Assembly: GCF_000196255.1 (NCBI RefSeq) | Contig: NC_006370.1 | Location: 3,792,791 to 3,856,790, forward strand | Direction of reading: 5' to 3' | Length of the DNA: 64,000 nt | Source: Photobacterium profundum SS9 | GTDB lineage: Bacteria; Pseudomonadota; Gammaproteobacteria; Enterobacterales; Vibrionaceae | Part shown: positions 21,997 to 32,435 of the stretch, in pieces | Numbering within the stretch: the first letter of the stretch is position 1 | How the letters are laid out: each line of letters opens with the position of its first letter | The notes under the pieces: model-generated | Databases searched by the model: none | What the model saw: the letters and a program-made list of their open reading frames with translations, nothing else | Told to the model about the DNA's origin: nothing | Position numbers and translations under genes: made by a program

Positions 21997-22023
21997 TAAG
22001 TTATATTTTACTTCTGCCGATAA
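21997..22023 (+). promoter_or_regulatory. Sigma28 (FliA)-type promoter of the chemoreceptor gene
   Basis: TAAG, 15 bases, then a perfect GCCGATAA. This fits the flagellar sigma28 consensus with one mismatch in the -35. It lies about 100 bases upstream of the methyl-accepting chemotaxis protein start, which makes functional sense. Confidence 0.75.
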
Positions 22024-22125
22024 TCACAGTAGTTCATATTGCAATAAATATAACGACAAGAACGTTAGACGTTTTCAAACCTATACATCTGCCGTTACCT
22101 GTCGACACCATGCAGAGATTTTTTT

Positions 22126-24009
22126 ATGAGATATACGATCAAGTTTAAAATCCAAATAGCGATTGCGACTATTATTGCCGCCGTCAGCACTGTACAAGCT
22201 TGGATTTCAATAAACCAACTAAAGCAAGAAACGACCACCGAAATCAGCCGTCAAATGACAGATATTGGTGAAGCCACCAGCCGCTACATCAGTAATTGGC
22301 TAGATACGCGCAGCGACATGATGCTAGCCAATGAACCATTGATTGCGAGCGAAAATAATATCGATCGCGAACTACTATTAACCAAACGCGCAGGGCATTT
22401 TCTGTCTGTTTATGCCGGGTTTTCAGATGGTAGTATTGCTTACGGTGATAAATCGGAAGATTGGCCAGCAGATTATGACCCACGCACTCGTCCTTGGTAT
22501 AAAGATGCGACCTCAGAAAGCAAGTTAGTACTTACTGACCCATACAAAGACTTCGATGGCAGTATTGTCGTGAGTTTTGCTAAAGCATTTCGGGGGCAAA
22601 ATTCGGGGGTATTAGCCGCTGATTTAACGGTTAATCATATTATCGACCAAGTACTCAGCTTAGAGTTGAATCACGACGGTTTTGCTTTTTTAATTGACGG
22701 TAATAACCGTATTGTCGCGTATCGCGATGAAGCGCTAAGTCAGCAACCACTGACTCAGCTTGATAGTGAGCTAACACCAGACCTTATCCGCAAGCTGCAA
22801 AATGACAACGCCATTCATACCTTCACGCTAGACAGTGAAAACAGCGATAAGATGATTTTTGTCACTCCGATCGCAGGTACAAACTGGACACTGGGTATCA
22901 TCGAAGATAAGTCCTTAGCATTCGCCTCGATTACCGAACAGATGAAATTCCTGGTTCTGGCATCGCTAGGGCTGTACATCATCATTTCAATTATTGCGAC
23001 ACTGATCATTAATAACTTACTGCGACCGCTGAATAACTTAAATAAATCAGTAAGCCAATTAGCCCAAGGCAGTGGTGATTTAACACAACGCATTGAAATT
23101 GAACGCATGGATGAAATCGGTGAACTTGCTGACAGCATGAATCGATTTTTATCGCAGCTACAAGCGATGATTAAAGATGCAGTGGCGCACTCACACACCC
23201 TGAGCGAATACGCAGATACCTCATCAAAGCAAACCATGCTGGCCTCAGAGAAAGTCGCCGAGCAGCAAAACGATGTGAATCAAATCGCCACCGCGATTCA
23301 TGAAATGTCGGCAACATCGGGCGAAGTAGCCAGCCATGCTGAAATGACTGCCGCCGCCGCACAGGCATCGACGAATGCCTGTGATGAAGGTCAGCACGTT
23401 ATCGGGCAAAACCGTGATGCAATTACAATGCTAGCCAATCAAGTGCAAGAAGCCGCAACGGTTATTCATGAACTCGAAAGCAACGCACAAGGCATCAACC
23501 AAATTCTGTCGACCATTCAAGGTATCGCCGAGCAAACGAACCTGCTGGCACTTAATGCTGCAATTGAAGCTGCACGAGCTGGAGAGCAAGGGCGAGGCTT
23601 TGCCGTGGTCGCCGATGAAGTACGTGTATTGAGTAAGCGTACCCATGATTCGACCGAAGAAATTCGTAGCATGATCGATACCTTGCAAAAGAATACCCAC
23701 CAAGCTGTCAATAGCATGAAAGCAAGTACCGATCTTGCAGATAAAAGCGTGGGCTATGCTGAAGAAGCCAACCAGAGTCTGTGTAAAATTACCGACGCCA
23801 TTACTGAAATTTCCGACATGGCGACCCATATTGCCAGCGCTGCAGAAGAACAACGCGCAGTGAGCGAAGATATCAGCCGTAATACCCAGGCGATTAAAGA
23901 TGTCTCTGACCATTTAGCAAATCAAACTCTAGAAGTAAGCCAAAGCGCACAAAAGATCAGTGATTCTGCAGGGGCTATGCGACAAGATATGTCTCGCTTT
24001 AAGGTGTAA
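22126..24009 (+). CDS. Methyl-accepting chemotaxis protein with double Cache sensor
   Basis: Transmembrane chemoreceptor of 627 residues. A first membrane helix (about residues 8-26) is followed by a large periplasmic dCache domain with the diagnostic [12 protein letters not shown] signature. A second helix (about 275-295) leads into a HAMP domain ([22 protein letters not shown]). The cytoplasmic signalling hairpin carries the invariant tip [27 protein letters not shown]-type dCache domains often bind amino acids, but the ligand here is unknown. The sigma28 promoter upstream places it in the motility regulon. Confidence 0.93.
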   Translation: MRYTIKFKIQIAIATIIAAVSTVQAWISINQLKQETTTEISRQMTDIGEATSRYISNWLDTRSDMMLANEPLIASENNIDRELLLTKRAGHFLSVYAGFSDGSIAYGDKSEDWPADYDPRTRPWYKDATSESKLVLTDPYKDFDGSIVVSFAKAFRGQNSGVLAADLTVNHIIDQVLSLELNHDGFAFLIDGNNRIVAYRDEALSQQPLTQLDSELTPDLIRKLQNDNAIHTFTLDSENSDKMIFVTPIAGTNWTLGIIEDKSLAFASITEQMKFLVLASLGLYIIISIIATLIINNLLRPLNNLNKSVSQLAQGSGDLTQRIEIERMDEIGELADSMNRFLSQLQAMIKDAVAHSHTLSEYADTSSKQTMLASEKVAEQQNDVNQIATAIHEMSATSGEVASHAEMTAAAAQASTNACDEGQHVIGQNRDAITMLANQVQEAATVIHELESNAQGINQILSTIQGIAEQTNLLALNAAIEAARAGEQGRGFAVVADEVRVLSKRTHDSTEEIRSMIDTLQKNTHQAVNSMKASTDLADKSVGYAEEANQSLCKITDAITEISDMATHIASAAEEQRAVSEDISRNTQAIKDVSDHLANQTLEVSQSAQKISDSAGAMRQDMSRFKV

Positions 24010-24047
24010 TCACAACGTAAATCACCGCTATTACTGCACTTTCAAAG

Positions 24048-24082
24048 CGCCCAAATTATTCATCATAGTTTGGGCGTTTTTA
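24048..24082 (+). terminator. Intrinsic terminator of the chemoreceptor gene
   Basis: CGCCCAAA / TTTGGGCG stem followed by TTTTTA. Confidence 0.85.
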
Positions 24083-24309
24083 TATCTTGTTCACCTTTCA
24101 TTTTCCTTTAATTTCAGTGCCATTACTTTATTCCTGTGAACTTTGATTTCGTTTATACGGGCATAAAATTTCAATTTGCGGAAGTGAGTACACATTTTTC
24201 TGTTCGATATTGTTGCTAGCTCTTAATCTCTGCTTAAACTAAATACATTGGCTAAGTGACATCACATCTGTTGGCAAGATATCCCATTACATAAGAAGAG
24301 GAACTCTCA

Positions 24310-25035
24310 GTGAAAACAAGAACACTGCACGTACTAGCATTCGCAATGGTGACCACATGGGCAACGACAAGCTACGCTGCTGAATGGAGTTATACTGGCG
24401 AACATGGCACTGAACACTGGGGAGATTCATTCGCAACCTGTGCTGAAGGAGTCAATCAAACACCGATTGATATTAACCAAACAACCCAAGCAGAGCTGGC
24501 ACCATTGCATCTTGATTACGAAGGCCAAGTGACTGAACTCGTGAACAATGGTCACACCATTCAAGCTAATCTGACCGGTAAAAATACGTTAACGGTTGAT
24601 GGGAAAACCTTCGAACTAAAACAGTTTCATTTCCACACCCCTTCAGAGAATTACTTAAAGGGTAAGCAATATCCACTGGAAGCGCACTTTGTACATGCCA
24701 CAGACAAGGGCGAATTAGCGGTTGTTGCCGTGATGTTTGACTTTGGCCCTCGTAGTAACAACGAGCTCACCACACTACTGGCATCAATTCCAAGTAAAGG
24801 GCAAACAGTCGAGCTGAAAGAGGCACTCAATCCAGCAGATTTACTGCCAAGAGATCGTGAATATTACCGCTTTAATGGCTCATTAACGACACCACCTTGT
24901 AGCGAAGGCGTACGTTGGTTTGTGATGCAAGAGCCACAAACCAGCTCAAAAGCACAAACTGAAAAATTACAGGCTGTGATGGGAAATAATGCCCGTCCAT
25001 TACAACCGCTCAATGCGCGCCTGATCTTAGAATAA
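24310..25035 (+). CDS. Periplasmic alpha-class carbonic anhydrase
   Basis: Zinc enzyme interconverting CO2 and bicarbonate, exported to the periplasm. The 241-residue precursor has a signal peptide cut after TTSYAA. Zinc ligands are in QFHFHTPSEN (two His) and EAHFVH (third His). The NGSLTTPPCSEGVRW segment carries the substrate-pocket threonine and one of the two cysteines expected in the bacterial alpha fold (CAEGVNQTPI holds the other). The GTG start is supported by an AGAGGA site nine bases upstream. It is a single gene with no operon partner. Confidence 0.95.
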   Translation: MKTRTLHVLAFAMVTTWATTSYAAEWSYTGEHGTEHWGDSFATCAEGVNQTPIDINQTTQAELAPLHLDYEGQVTELVNNGHTIQANLTGKNTLTVDGKTFELKQFHFHTPSENYLKGKQYPLEAHFVHATDKGELAVVAVMFDFGPRSNNELTTLLASIPSKGQTVELKEALNPADLLPRDREYYRFNGSLTTPPCSEGVRWFVMQEPQTSSKAQTEKLQAVMGNNARPLQPLNARLILE

Positions 25036-25438
25036 AAAGCAGGATAGAACCGGTGTGTGTATACATAACAAGGATGGTTATGGGATACGAAGACTGGCAC
25101 TAGCTGCTGCGATTTCGGTATGATTGTATTGTTATCGTAAAAACCGCCCAACACGCAACTGATAACCATTTGCATTTGAAGGGTGAATTGATTATAGTCT
25201 TTCCTATTGCGATAAAGCACCTTGAAATCCTAATCATTCGTCGCTGTGCAATAGCAAAAGTTTTGAACAAGTCTTCAAAACAGACCCCTTCTAACAAAAG
25301 GGTTGGTAAAGACTAGCTGGTTCCCCCCCCCTATTTTTCTGCCTAGTGCAGAGAAATAAAGCCCGCATTATTCTGGCTTTAGTGCGGCATGTTGGCCACA
25401 TTTTATGTTTATCTATTATCGATAAATATAACGTCAGA
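25036..25438. other. Gene-free stretch after the carbonic anhydrase gene
   Basis: No credible coding sequence. It contains a run of nine C (25323-25331) and nested inverted repeats (CCGCATT...AGTGCGG and AAAGCC...GGCTTT around 25362-25387) without a T tract. The open frames seen on the minus strand lack recognisable domains. Confidence 0.4.
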
Positions 25439-25467
25439 CAAAAAGCGCAGCTAAATAGCTGCGCTTT
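25439..25467 (-). terminator. Intrinsic terminator of epmA
   Basis: AAAGCGCAGCTATTTAGCTGCGCTTT on the minus strand followed by TTTG. It is nearly symmetrical and may act on both strands. Confidence 0.8.
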
Positions 25468-25529
25468 CGTCGTTGATATCGCGACTCAATAACGCCGCTC
25501 AACACCACTAAAGATCAATATCGAATAAA

Positions 25530-26501
25530 TCAGGCAATATCGATCGGAAATGCAGTAACTTGATCAATATGATCCAGCTTTAATGCAAGCATGATCAAGC
25601 GATCAATACCCAGCGCAACACCCGCACAATCAGGAAAGCCAGCACGTAACGCTTCAATAAGATGTAAATCAATAGGTTGTGGTTTTAATCCCATGCTAAT
25701 ACGCTTCATATTATCTTGTTCAAAGCGTACGAGTTGCTCATCACCATTGGCTAGCTCATGAAAACCATTCGCCAGCTCGATCCCTTTAAAATACACCTCA
25801 AAACGTTCTGCAACGCGGTTATCTGTTGGGTTTATTTGTGCCAACGCTGCCTGAGAAGCCGGAAAATCATAAACAAAAGCAGGAACCTGCTGCCCTATTT
25901 TATTTTCAACACCCATGCTGAATAATAATTGCAGTAAAGTATCACGATCCTGTTCAGGATCAGCAATATCGGCCAACCCTAATGTGCGTGCTACGCCTTT
26001 AAGCTGCTCCATCGTCCCTTCTAAAGGGCATACTCCAAGCTCTTGAATAAAGGCTTGCTGGTAGCTCATGCGCTCAGCTTTATCGCATTGCAATACCAGT
26101 TGTAGCAGCTCATCCATTTCATTCATCAAATCATGGTGATCAAAATCAGGTCGATACCATTCCAGCATCGTGAATTCAGGGTTATGGTACCGCCCCGACT
26201 CTTCATTACGAAATGACTTACAAATCTGATAGATAGGACCACTTCCAGCCGATAAAAGACGCTTCATGTGAAACTCAGGGCTGGTCATCATATACAGCGT
26301 CTGCCCTCCGGCATAACCCGGACCTACAAATTCTGTTTGAAAAGTATGCAGATGTACATCGGTCACCGTCGCTTGACTCATCGCAGGCGTATCGACTTCG
26401 ATAACCTCCTTGCCAGCAAAGAAATCACGGATGGAAGAAAGCACAGCAGCGCGTTGCTTAAGCTGTTTTATAGAAGCCGTTGGTTGCCAAGGCTGAGACA
26501 T
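25530..26501 (-). CDS. epmA: Elongation factor P--(R)-beta-lysine ligase EpmA
   Basis: Class II lysyl-tRNA-synthetase paralogue (PoxA/GenX/YjeA) that attaches (R)-beta-lysine to Lys34 of EF-P. The 323-residue protein comprises only the catalytic core. Motif 2 ([20 protein letters not shown]) and motif 3 ([12 protein letters not shown]) are present, and it lacks the N-terminal anticodon-binding domain. It is divergent from frdABCD, as in E. coli. Its partners efp and epmB lie on the far side of the frd operon. Confidence 0.96.
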   Translation of the reverse strand: MSQPWQPTASIKQLKQRAAVLSSIRDFFAGKEVIEVDTPAMSQATVTDVHLHTFQTEFVGPGYAGGQTLYMMTSPEFHMKRLLSAGSGPIYQICKSFRNEESGRYHNPEFTMLEWYRPDFDHHDLMNEMDELLQLVLQCDKAERMSYQQAFIQELGVCPLEGTMEQLKGVARTLGLADIADPEQDRDTLLQLLFSMGVENKIGQQVPAFVYDFPASQAALAQINPTDNRVAERFEVYFKGIELANGFHELANGDEQLVRFEQDNMKRISMGLKPQPIDLHLIEALRAGFPDCAGVALGIDRLIMLALKLDHIDQVTAFPIDIA

Positions 26502-26870
26502 AACACTCTTCTTTTTTATTAGGAAAGATCATCTATAGGCATAATATCAAAGCAAAGAACAGGCAACACGCAAAAAACATAACCGCCTGAAATAAAACAG
26601 ATTAATTAATTACGTCACATTATGAATAGAATACGGCTAATTGTTACGAGTTAGCCCCAAAAGAACATACTGATTACCAACCGACAACTAACACAAAAGT
26701 AACCATTCCAGCATAAAATCAACATTTGCGTCCTTTACTCTACCTTATTTGTTTTAGTTTATATTTATTATTAGTGACTTAGCATTAAATCAAGAAACAC
26801 ATAATTAATGAGCCAGAAACAATTATCACAAAACAAACCAGTCAATTAACATCCGCAAAACATTACATTT
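26502..26870. other. epmA-frdA divergent intergenic region
   Basis: AT-rich, with no coding sequence. It must contain the epmA promoter and upstream frd control sites; only the CRP-type site to its right is clear. Confidence 0.45.
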
Positions 26871-26886
26871 TGTGACAAAAATCACA
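26871..26886 (+). promoter_or_regulatory. Perfect CRP-type site upstream of frdABCD
   Basis: TGTGA-CAAAAA-TCACA matches the CRP consensus core exactly. A -10-like TATACT lies at 26903-26908. FNR uses related half-sites (TTGAT/ATCAA), but this site fits CRP better. No FNR consensus was found nearby despite frd being an anaerobic operon. Confidence 0.7.
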
Positions 26887-26992
26887 ATTATTGTAATCAC
26901 CCTATACTTTTGGGCTATTTCCATAAGAAAGCTGCGTCTAAATCAACTTTTTTATCTATTTTGTTGCATAGAATGTACCTAGGATTTCAAGG

Positions 26993-27026
26993 ACAGGTGC
27001 GCGGTTGCGCACCTGTTAAATTTTTT
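26993..27026 (+). terminator. Terminator-like hairpin in the frdA leader
   Basis: A perfect 10-bp stem (ACAGGTGCGC / GCGCACCTGT) with a GGTT loop is followed by TAAA and six T. It lies between the putative promoter and the frdA ribosome-binding site, so it could attenuate transcription or stabilise the mRNA 5' end. The four-base gap before the T run makes termination efficiency uncertain. Confidence 0.6.
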
Positions 27027-27051
27027 ATCGTCTTACCTCCGGAGGATAACT

Positions 27052-28863
27052 GTGAAGACAATTACCACAGATATCGCTGTAATCGGTGCTGGTGGTGCTG
27101 GCCTACGTGCCGCCATCGCTGCTGCTGAAGCAAACCCAGACTTAGAAATTGCACTTATTTCTAAAGTTTACCCAATGCGCTCTCACACTGTAGCTGCAGA
27201 GGGTGGCTCCGCTGCCGTCATCAAGGATGAGGATAGCTTAGACAATCACTTCAACGATACTGTTGGTGGTGGCGACTGGCTATGTGAACAGGACGTTGTT
27301 GAATATTTCGTAGAAAACGCGACTCGCGAGATGACCCAATTAGAGCAATGGGGTTGTCCTTGGAGCCGTAAAGAAAACGGTGATGTGAACGTTCGTCGTT
27401 TTGGCGGAATGAAGGTAGAGCGTACATGGTTTGCTGCGGATAAAACCGGCTTCCACATGCTACACACGCTTTTCCAAACATCTATCAAATACAAGCAAAT
27501 CAACCGTTTTGACGAATATTTCGTTGTTGACTTACTGGTTGAAGATGGTCAAGCACAAGGTCTTGTCGCTATTCACATGTCTGAAGGCGAGTTGATCTGT
27601 ATTAAAGCTAAATCTGTTGTGCTAGCAACAGGCGGCGCGGGTCGTGTTTACAACTGTAATACGAACGGTGGCATCGTAACTGGTGATGGTATGGCTATGG
27701 CGTTCCGCCACGGTGTACCACTACGTGATATGGAATTCGTTCAGTATCACCCAACAGGTTTACCTGGTACTGGCATCTTGATGACTGAAGGTTGTCGTGG
27801 TGAAGGCGGTATCATGCTAAACAAAAATGGCTACCGTTACCTACAAGATTACGGTATGGGTCCTGAAACCCCTATCGGTGAGCCTAAGAACAAATACATG
27901 GAACTTGGTCCACGTGACAAGGTTTCTCAAGCATTCTGGCACGAGCTGCAAAAAGGCAACACCATTAAGCACCCATTGGGCGACGTGGTTCACCTTGATT
28001 TGCGCCACCTAGGTAAAGAATATTTACATGAGCGCCTACCGTTCATCTGTGAATTATCTAAAGCATACGTAAACGTGGATCCTGCGGAAGAGCCAATTCC
28101 AATTCGTCCAACGGTTCACTACACCATGGGCGGTATTGAAACAGACAAGAACAACGAAACACGTATTGCTGGTTTATTCGCAGTCGGTGAATGTTCATCT
28201 GTTGGTCTTCACGGTGCTAACCGTCTAGGTTCTAACTCTCTAGCTGAGCTTGTTGTATTCGGTCGCCTTGCGGGTGAAGGTGCAGCGAAGCGTGCAGTAG
28301 AATTCAAGGGTTGGAATGAAGCATCTATCACGAAGCAGATTCAAGCCGTTCAAGATCGTATTGATGCGCTAATGTCTCAGGAAGGTGATGAGAATTGGTC
28401 TGATATCCGTACTGAAATGGGTCACTCCATGGAAGCGGGTTGTGGTATCTACCGCGAAGAATCTCTAATGCAAGCGACTATTGATAAACTAGCAGAGCTT
28501 CGTGAGCGTTATAAGAAGATCAGCATCAAGGACAAAGGCAAAGTATTCAACACCGATCTGCTTTATGCAATCGAAATTGGTTACGGTCTGGAAGTGGCAG
28601 AAACAATGGCTCATTCAGCTATTCTTCGTCGCGAATCACGCGGTGCACACCAACGTCTAGATGACAACTGCACAGAGCGTGATGACGTAAACTACCTGAA
28701 GCACTCACTTGCATTCTACAACGGTGATAAAGCACCTCGTATTGAATACAGCGACGTGAAAATCACTAAGTCTCAGCCTAAAGCACGCCTATACGGTGCA
28801 GCAGCTGAAGAAGCAGCGGCAAAAGAAGCCGCTGAAGCGAAGCAAGCAGAGGAGAAGGCATAA
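27052..28863 (+). CDS. frdA: Fumarate reductase flavoprotein subunit
   Basis: Catalytic subunit of membrane-bound quinol:fumarate reductase, used in anaerobic respiration. The 603-residue protein has the FAD dinucleotide fold ([10 protein letters not shown]) and the covalent-flavin histidine H45 in [11 protein letters not shown]. Active-site elements [11 protein letters not shown] and [13 protein letters not shown] are present. The GTG start is preceded by GGAGGA, which forms half of the palindrome CCTCCGGAGG; E. coli frdA also starts with GTG. The stop overlaps the frdB start by one base. The C-terminus ends in an Ala/Glu/Lys-rich tail. Confidence 0.98.
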   Translation: MKTITTDIAVIGAGGAGLRAAIAAAEANPDLEIALISKVYPMRSHTVAAEGGSAAVIKDEDSLDNHFNDTVGGGDWLCEQDVVEYFVENATREMTQLEQWGCPWSRKENGDVNVRRFGGMKVERTWFAADKTGFHMLHTLFQTSIKYKQINRFDEYFVVDLLVEDGQAQGLVAIHMSEGELICIKAKSVVLATGGAGRVYNCNTNGGIVTGDGMAMAFRHGVPLRDMEFVQYHPTGLPGTGILMTEGCRGEGGIMLNKNGYRYLQDYGMGPETPIGEPKNKYMELGPRDKVSQAFWHELQKGNTIKHPLGDVVHLDLRHLGKEYLHERLPFICELSKAYVNVDPAEEPIPIRPTVHYTMGGIETDKNNETRIAGLFAVGECSSVGLHGANRLGSNSLAELVVFGRLAGEGAAKRAVEFKGWNEASITKQIQAVQDRIDALMSQEGDENWSDIRTEMGHSMEAGCGIYREESLMQATIDKLAELRERYKKISIKDKGKVFNTDLLYAIEIGYGLEVAETMAHSAILRRESRGAHQRLDDNCTERDDVNYLKHSLAFYNGDKAPRIEYSDVKITKSQPKARLYGAAAEEAAAKEAAEAKQAEEKA

Positions 28864-29603
28864 TGTCAGGCAATCGCATCCAGAAAGTAGAAATCCTGCG
28901 TTATGATCCAGAAAAAGACGCAGAACCGTATTTTGAACTATTTGAAGTACCGTTTAACGATACCATGTCAGTGCTTGATGCACTGGGTTACATCAAAGAT
29001 AACCTAGATAAAGATCTGGCTTACCGTTGGTCTTGCCGCATGGCTATCTGTGGTTCTTGCGGCATGATGGTTAACAAGGTACCTAAGCTAGCTTGTAAAA
29101 CTTTCTTACGTGAATACCCAAATGGTCTAAAAATCGAAGCATTGGCTAACTTTGCTATCGAAAAAGATTTGATTGTTGATATGACACCGTTCATCGAACG
29201 TCTTGAAGCTATCAAGCCATACATCATTGGTAACAACCGCACCCCTGAAGATGGTCCAAATAACCAAACACCTGAGCAAATGGCTAAATACAAGCAATTT
29301 GCCGGTTGTATCAACTGTGGTCTTTGCTACTCAGCATGTCCTCAGTTTGGTTTGAACCCTGAATTCATTGGTCCTGCTGCACTGACACTAGCACACCGCT
29401 ACAACCTAGATAGCCGTGATAACGGTGCCCAAGAGCGTATGAAGCTGATTAACGGCGAAAACGGCGCTTGGGGTTGTACATTTGTTGGTTACTGTTCTGT
29501 CGTTTGTCCGAAGAGCGTCGATCCAGCAGCAGCGGTTAACCAAGGTAAAATTGAATCTTCTAAAGATTTTGTTATTGCCATGATTAAGCCTCAGGAGGCA
29601 TAA
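28863..29603 (+). CDS. frdB: Fumarate reductase iron-sulfur subunit
   Basis: Relays electrons from menaquinol to FrdA through three clusters. The N-terminal plant-type ferredoxin domain has [12 protein letters not shown] for the [2Fe-2S] centre. The C-terminal domain has [12 protein letters not shown] and the [13 protein letters not shown] motif for the [4Fe-4S] and [3Fe-4S] centres. At 246 residues it matches the E. coli protein (244). It is translationally coupled to frdA by a TAATG overlap. Confidence 0.98.
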   Translation: MSGNRIQKVEILRYDPEKDAEPYFELFEVPFNDTMSVLDALGYIKDNLDKDLAYRWSCRMAICGSCGMMVNKVPKLACKTFLREYPNGLKIEALANFAIEKDLIVDMTPFIERLEAIKPYIIGNNRTPEDGPNNQTPEQMAKYKQFAGCINCGLCYSACPQFGLNPEFIGPAALTLAHRYNLDSRDNGAQERMKLINGENGAWGCTFVGYCSVVCPKSVDPAAAVNQGKIESSKDFVIAMIKPQEA

Positions 29604-29605
29604 GG

Positions 29606-29989
29606 ATGAGCAACCGTAAACCTTACGTTCGCGAAATGACACGTACTTGGTGGAAAGATGATCCTTTCTACCGCTTCTACATGGTACGTGAAGCAACAAT
29701 TCTACCGTTGATCTTTTTTACTATCTGCCTGACGTTCGGTCTAGGTTGTCTAGTGAAAGGACCAGAAGCTTGGGCGGGTTGGTTAAGCTTTATGTCTAAC
29801 CCAATAGTGGTGGTATTAAACATTCTTGCGCTTCTTGGCAGCTTGTTCCACGCACAAACCTTCTTCAGTATGATGCCTCAAGTAATGCCGATTACAATTA
29901 AAGGCAAAAAGCTTGATAAGACGATTATTGTACTAGCTCAGTGGGCTGCAGTTGCTGCAATTTCACTGTTCGTTCTAGTGTTAGTTTAA
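29606..29989 (+). CDS. frdC: Fumarate reductase membrane anchor subunit C
   Basis: Membrane anchor that with FrdD binds menaquinol. The 127-residue protein has a polar N-terminus ([13 protein letters not shown]) and three membrane helices. The conserved [11 protein letters not shown] segment follows the second helix. It starts two bases after the frdB stop with AGGAGG just inside the end of frdB. Confidence 0.97.
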   Translation: MSNRKPYVREMTRTWWKDDPFYRFYMVREATILPLIFFTICLTFGLGCLVKGPEAWAGWLSFMSNPIVVVLNILALLGSLFHAQTFFSMMPQVMPITIKGKKLDKTIIVLAQWAAVAAISLFVLVLV

Positions 29990-29999
29990 GGAGAACCAC

Positions 30000-30362
30000 G
30001 TGGTAAATCTAAATCCTAAGCGTTCCGACGAACCTGTATGGTGGGGTCTGTTTGGTGCTGGTGGTACTTGGTTCGCAATGCTAACACCAGTCACTATACT
30101 TGTTCTTGGTATCATGGTGCCACTTGGCATACTTGATGCGGATGCAATGAGCTATGAGCGAGTATCAGGCTTTGTAACAAGCTTCATTGGCGCTCTATTT
30201 ACTATCGCGACACTAGCACTACCAATGTGGCATGCAATGCACCGCCTACATCATGGTATGCACGATCTTAAATTCCACACTGGTGTGGTTGGTAAGATCG
30301 CTTGTTACGCGACAGCGTTCCTAGTATCAGCTTTAGCAATTATCTTTGTATTCATGATTTAA
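30000..30362 (+). CDS. frdD: Fumarate reductase membrane anchor subunit D
   Basis: Second membrane anchor, 120 residues with three helices. It has the conserved [16 protein letters not shown]-terminus and a histidine-rich [13 protein letters not shown] loop. The GTG start is well placed after TAAGGAG. It ends the operon and is followed by a strong terminator. Confidence 0.97.
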   Translation: MVNLNPKRSDEPVWWGLFGAGGTWFAMLTPVTILVLGIMVPLGILDADAMSYERVSGFVTSFIGALFTIATLALPMWHAMHRLHHGMHDLKFHTGVVGKIACYATAFLVSALAIIFVFMI

Positions 30363-30384
30363 TCATCGTTGATATACAAAATGT

Positions 30385-30413
30385 AAAAAGCACCGCTTAG
30401 GCGGTGCTTTTTT
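30385..30413 (+). terminator. Intrinsic terminator of frdABCD
   Basis: AAGCACCGC / GCGGTGCTT stem with a TTAG loop, followed by seven T. Confidence 0.93.
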
Positions 30414-30560
30414 TATTGGTCAAATAAGTGCGTGTTGTTAGTGAACACTATTTATTTTGACTGACATCAGCAAGATTTTGATTTTCCTCTAAAATACCTA
30501 AGGCACCTAACCCAGTAATTACATCCAAATTCGTGGTTAATTCCCCCTGAATTGCAGACA

Positions 30561-30588
30561 TAAAAAAAGCCGCCTTAGCGACTTTTTT
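30561..30588 (-). terminator. Intrinsic terminator of efp
   Basis: On the minus strand GTCGC-TAAG-GCGGC (one G-U pair), flanked by A and T runs (seven T downstream). It lies about 20 bases after the efp stop. Confidence 0.75.
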
Positions 30589-30608
30589 ATTACCTGTAAA
30601 AGTAAAAA

Positions 30609-31175
30609 TTACTTCACACGGCTTACGTATTCACCAGAACGCGTATCAGCTTTGATCACTTCGCCAATCTGAATGAACAGTGGAACACGTACAACGGCGC
30701 CCGTTATAAGTGTTGCAGGCTTACCACCAGTACCCTGTGTATCGCCTTTTAGGCCAGGATCAGTTTCAGTCACTTCTAGTTCTACGAAGTTTGGTGGGGT
30801 AACAATAATAGGGTTACCGTTCCAAAGTGTTAGCGTACACGTGTTGTTTTCTACCAACCATTTAGCATTATCACCAACAGCTTTTACATCGGCAGCAATC
30901 TGCTCAAATGAAACGTTGTCCATAAAGTGGTAGAATTCACCGTCGTTGTATAGGTAATCAAGCTCAACCTCGACTACATCGGCAGCTTCAACTGATTCGC
31001 CAGATTTAAACGTTTTTTCAAGAACTTTACCCGAAAGTAGCTTACGGATTTTTACACGGCTGAATGCTTGACCTTTACCAGGCTTAACAAATTCGTTTTC
31101 GATAATGACACAAGGTTCATTATCTAGCATAATTTTCATTCCGCTGCGGAATTCATTGGTGCTGAAAGACGCCAT
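30609..31175 (-). CDS. efp: Translation elongation factor P
   Basis: Three-domain tRNA mimic that relieves ribosome stalling at polyproline. The modified residue K34 lies in the VKPGKGQAF loop. The frame is open for another 78 codons upstream, but those overlap epmB and are not conserved. The ATG at 31175 gives the family N-terminus [12 protein letters not shown] and 188 residues, and AAGAGGA precedes it. Only 34 bases separate this start from that of divergent epmB, so each promoter must lie in or next to the other gene's 5' end. Confidence 0.97.
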   Translation of the reverse strand: MASFSTNEFRSGMKIMLDNEPCVIIENEFVKPGKGQAFSRVKIRKLLSGKVLEKTFKSGESVEAADVVEVELDYLYNDGEFYHFMDNVSFEQIAADVKAVGDNAKWLVENNTCTLTLWNGNPIIVTPPNFVELEVTETDPGLKGDTQGTGGKPATLITGAVVRVPLFIQIGEVIKADTRSGEYVSRVK

Positions 31176-31209
31176 TTCTATCCTCTTACACATCTTCGAG
31201 TTGTATTTA

Positions 31210-32232
31210 ATGCCGCATATAATAACCCGAAACGCCTCAACTGTTGAGCAAAACTGGCTTAATGATCTAGCTAATGCGATTTCAGATCCTTTTCTGCTAT
31301 TAAAAACCCTAAAAATCGATCCCATACCATGGGAAAAGGGCTTAGCCGCAAGAAAGTTATTTGCGTTACGTGTACCAATGAGCTTTGTTGATAGAATGGA
31401 AATTGGCAACCCCTATGATCCACTACTGCGACAAGTACTGCCTTTAGAGCCAGAGTTTGAGGTACATGACGGGTATTCCCTCGATCCTTTAAAAGAACAA
31501 GACAACGCCATTCCAGGCTTACTGCACAAATACAAAAACCGCGCGTTAATGATAGTGAAAGGTGGTTGTGCGGTGAATTGCCGCTACTGCTTTCGCCGTC
31601 ATTTCCCTTATAGCGATAATAAGGGCGGTAAAACACAGTGGAAAAAGGCGCTGAACTACATTGCTGAACACCCAGAATTAAATGAAGTCATTTTATCAGG
31701 CGGTGATCCATTAATGGCAAAAGATCACGAATTAGCATGGCTAGTTGATGAAATAGAATCTATTCCTCATATTAAACGTCTGCGTATTCACACTCGCTTG
31801 CCTGTCGTCATACCTAACCGTATTACTGATGAGTTATGTACATTAATTGGCAATAGTCGCTTACAAACGATTCTGGTTACCCATATTAACCACGCCAATG
31901 AGATTAATGATGAACTAACCGATGCCATGACGAAACTTAAACGCGTGAATGTCACTTTACTTAACCAGGGCGTGTTATTACGCGGGATTAATGATTCAGT
32001 CGAAGCACTTACTGCGCTTAGCGAAAGCCTGTTTACTGCAGGTATTCAGCCTTATTATTTACATGTTTTAGATAAGGTACAGGGTGCGGCCCATTTTATG
32101 ATTGATGACACTGAAGCTCGCCACTTAATGGCAGGTCTAATGCAGAATGTATCGGGGTATATGGTACCCAAGTTAACACGCGAGATCGGTGGACGAACGA
32201 GTAAAACCCCACTAGACCTTCACTTAGAATAA
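31210..32232 (+). CDS. epmB: EF-P beta-lysylation L-lysine 2,3-aminomutase EpmB
   Basis: Radical-SAM, PLP-dependent enzyme that converts L-lysine to (R)-beta-lysine for EpmA. The [15 protein letters not shown] segment carries the CxxxCxxC cluster ligands, followed by the SGGDPL motif. The C-terminal [12 protein letters not shown] motif contains the PLP-binding lysine region. The ATG at 31210 gives 340 residues (E. coli 342). The longer frame from 31105 would run inside efp on the opposite strand. A degenerate fragment of the same gene lies at 35391-35495. Confidence 0.96.
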   Translation: MPHIITRNASTVEQNWLNDLANAISDPFLLLKTLKIDPIPWEKGLAARKLFALRVPMSFVDRMEIGNPYDPLLRQVLPLEPEFEVHDGYSLDPLKEQDNAIPGLLHKYKNRALMIVKGGCAVNCRYCFRRHFPYSDNKGGKTQWKKALNYIAEHPELNEVILSGGDPLMAKDHELAWLVDEIESIPHIKRLRIHTRLPVVIPNRITDELCTLIGNSRLQTILVTHINHANEINDELTDAMTKLKRVNVTLLNQGVLLRGINDSVEALTALSESLFTAGIQPYYLHVLDKVQGAAHFMIDDTEARHLMAGLMQNVSGYMVPKLTREIGGRTSKTPLDLHLE

Positions 32233-32435
32233 TCACTTCAACAACCTTCCTCATCAGATTTTGTGTCACCAAAGACACAAAATCGTTCTCTATCTTGCTC
32301 TCTCGTTCCTTATACCTCCAAAATTAAGAAAAAAACAACAGATAGTGTTCATCTATTTAAGTCACTTGTTTTTATGTCGCTAGTTTCATTTGCAACGCAA
32401 TAATGGAACCAAAATCACACATAAGAAGAAATAAT

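Noticed and set aside
21872..22129. 85-codon frame before the chemoreceptor
   Set aside because: It runs over the sigma28 promoter and into the receptor start, with no protein features.
24864..25297. Minus-strand frames across the carbonic anhydrase 3' end
   Set aside because: They overlap a well-supported gene on the other strand and lack start signals and domains.
32355..32390. Sigma28 promoter for the second chemoreceptor
   Set aside because: TAAG followed after 14-15 bases by GTCGCTAG matches the -10 consensus at only about five of eight positions.
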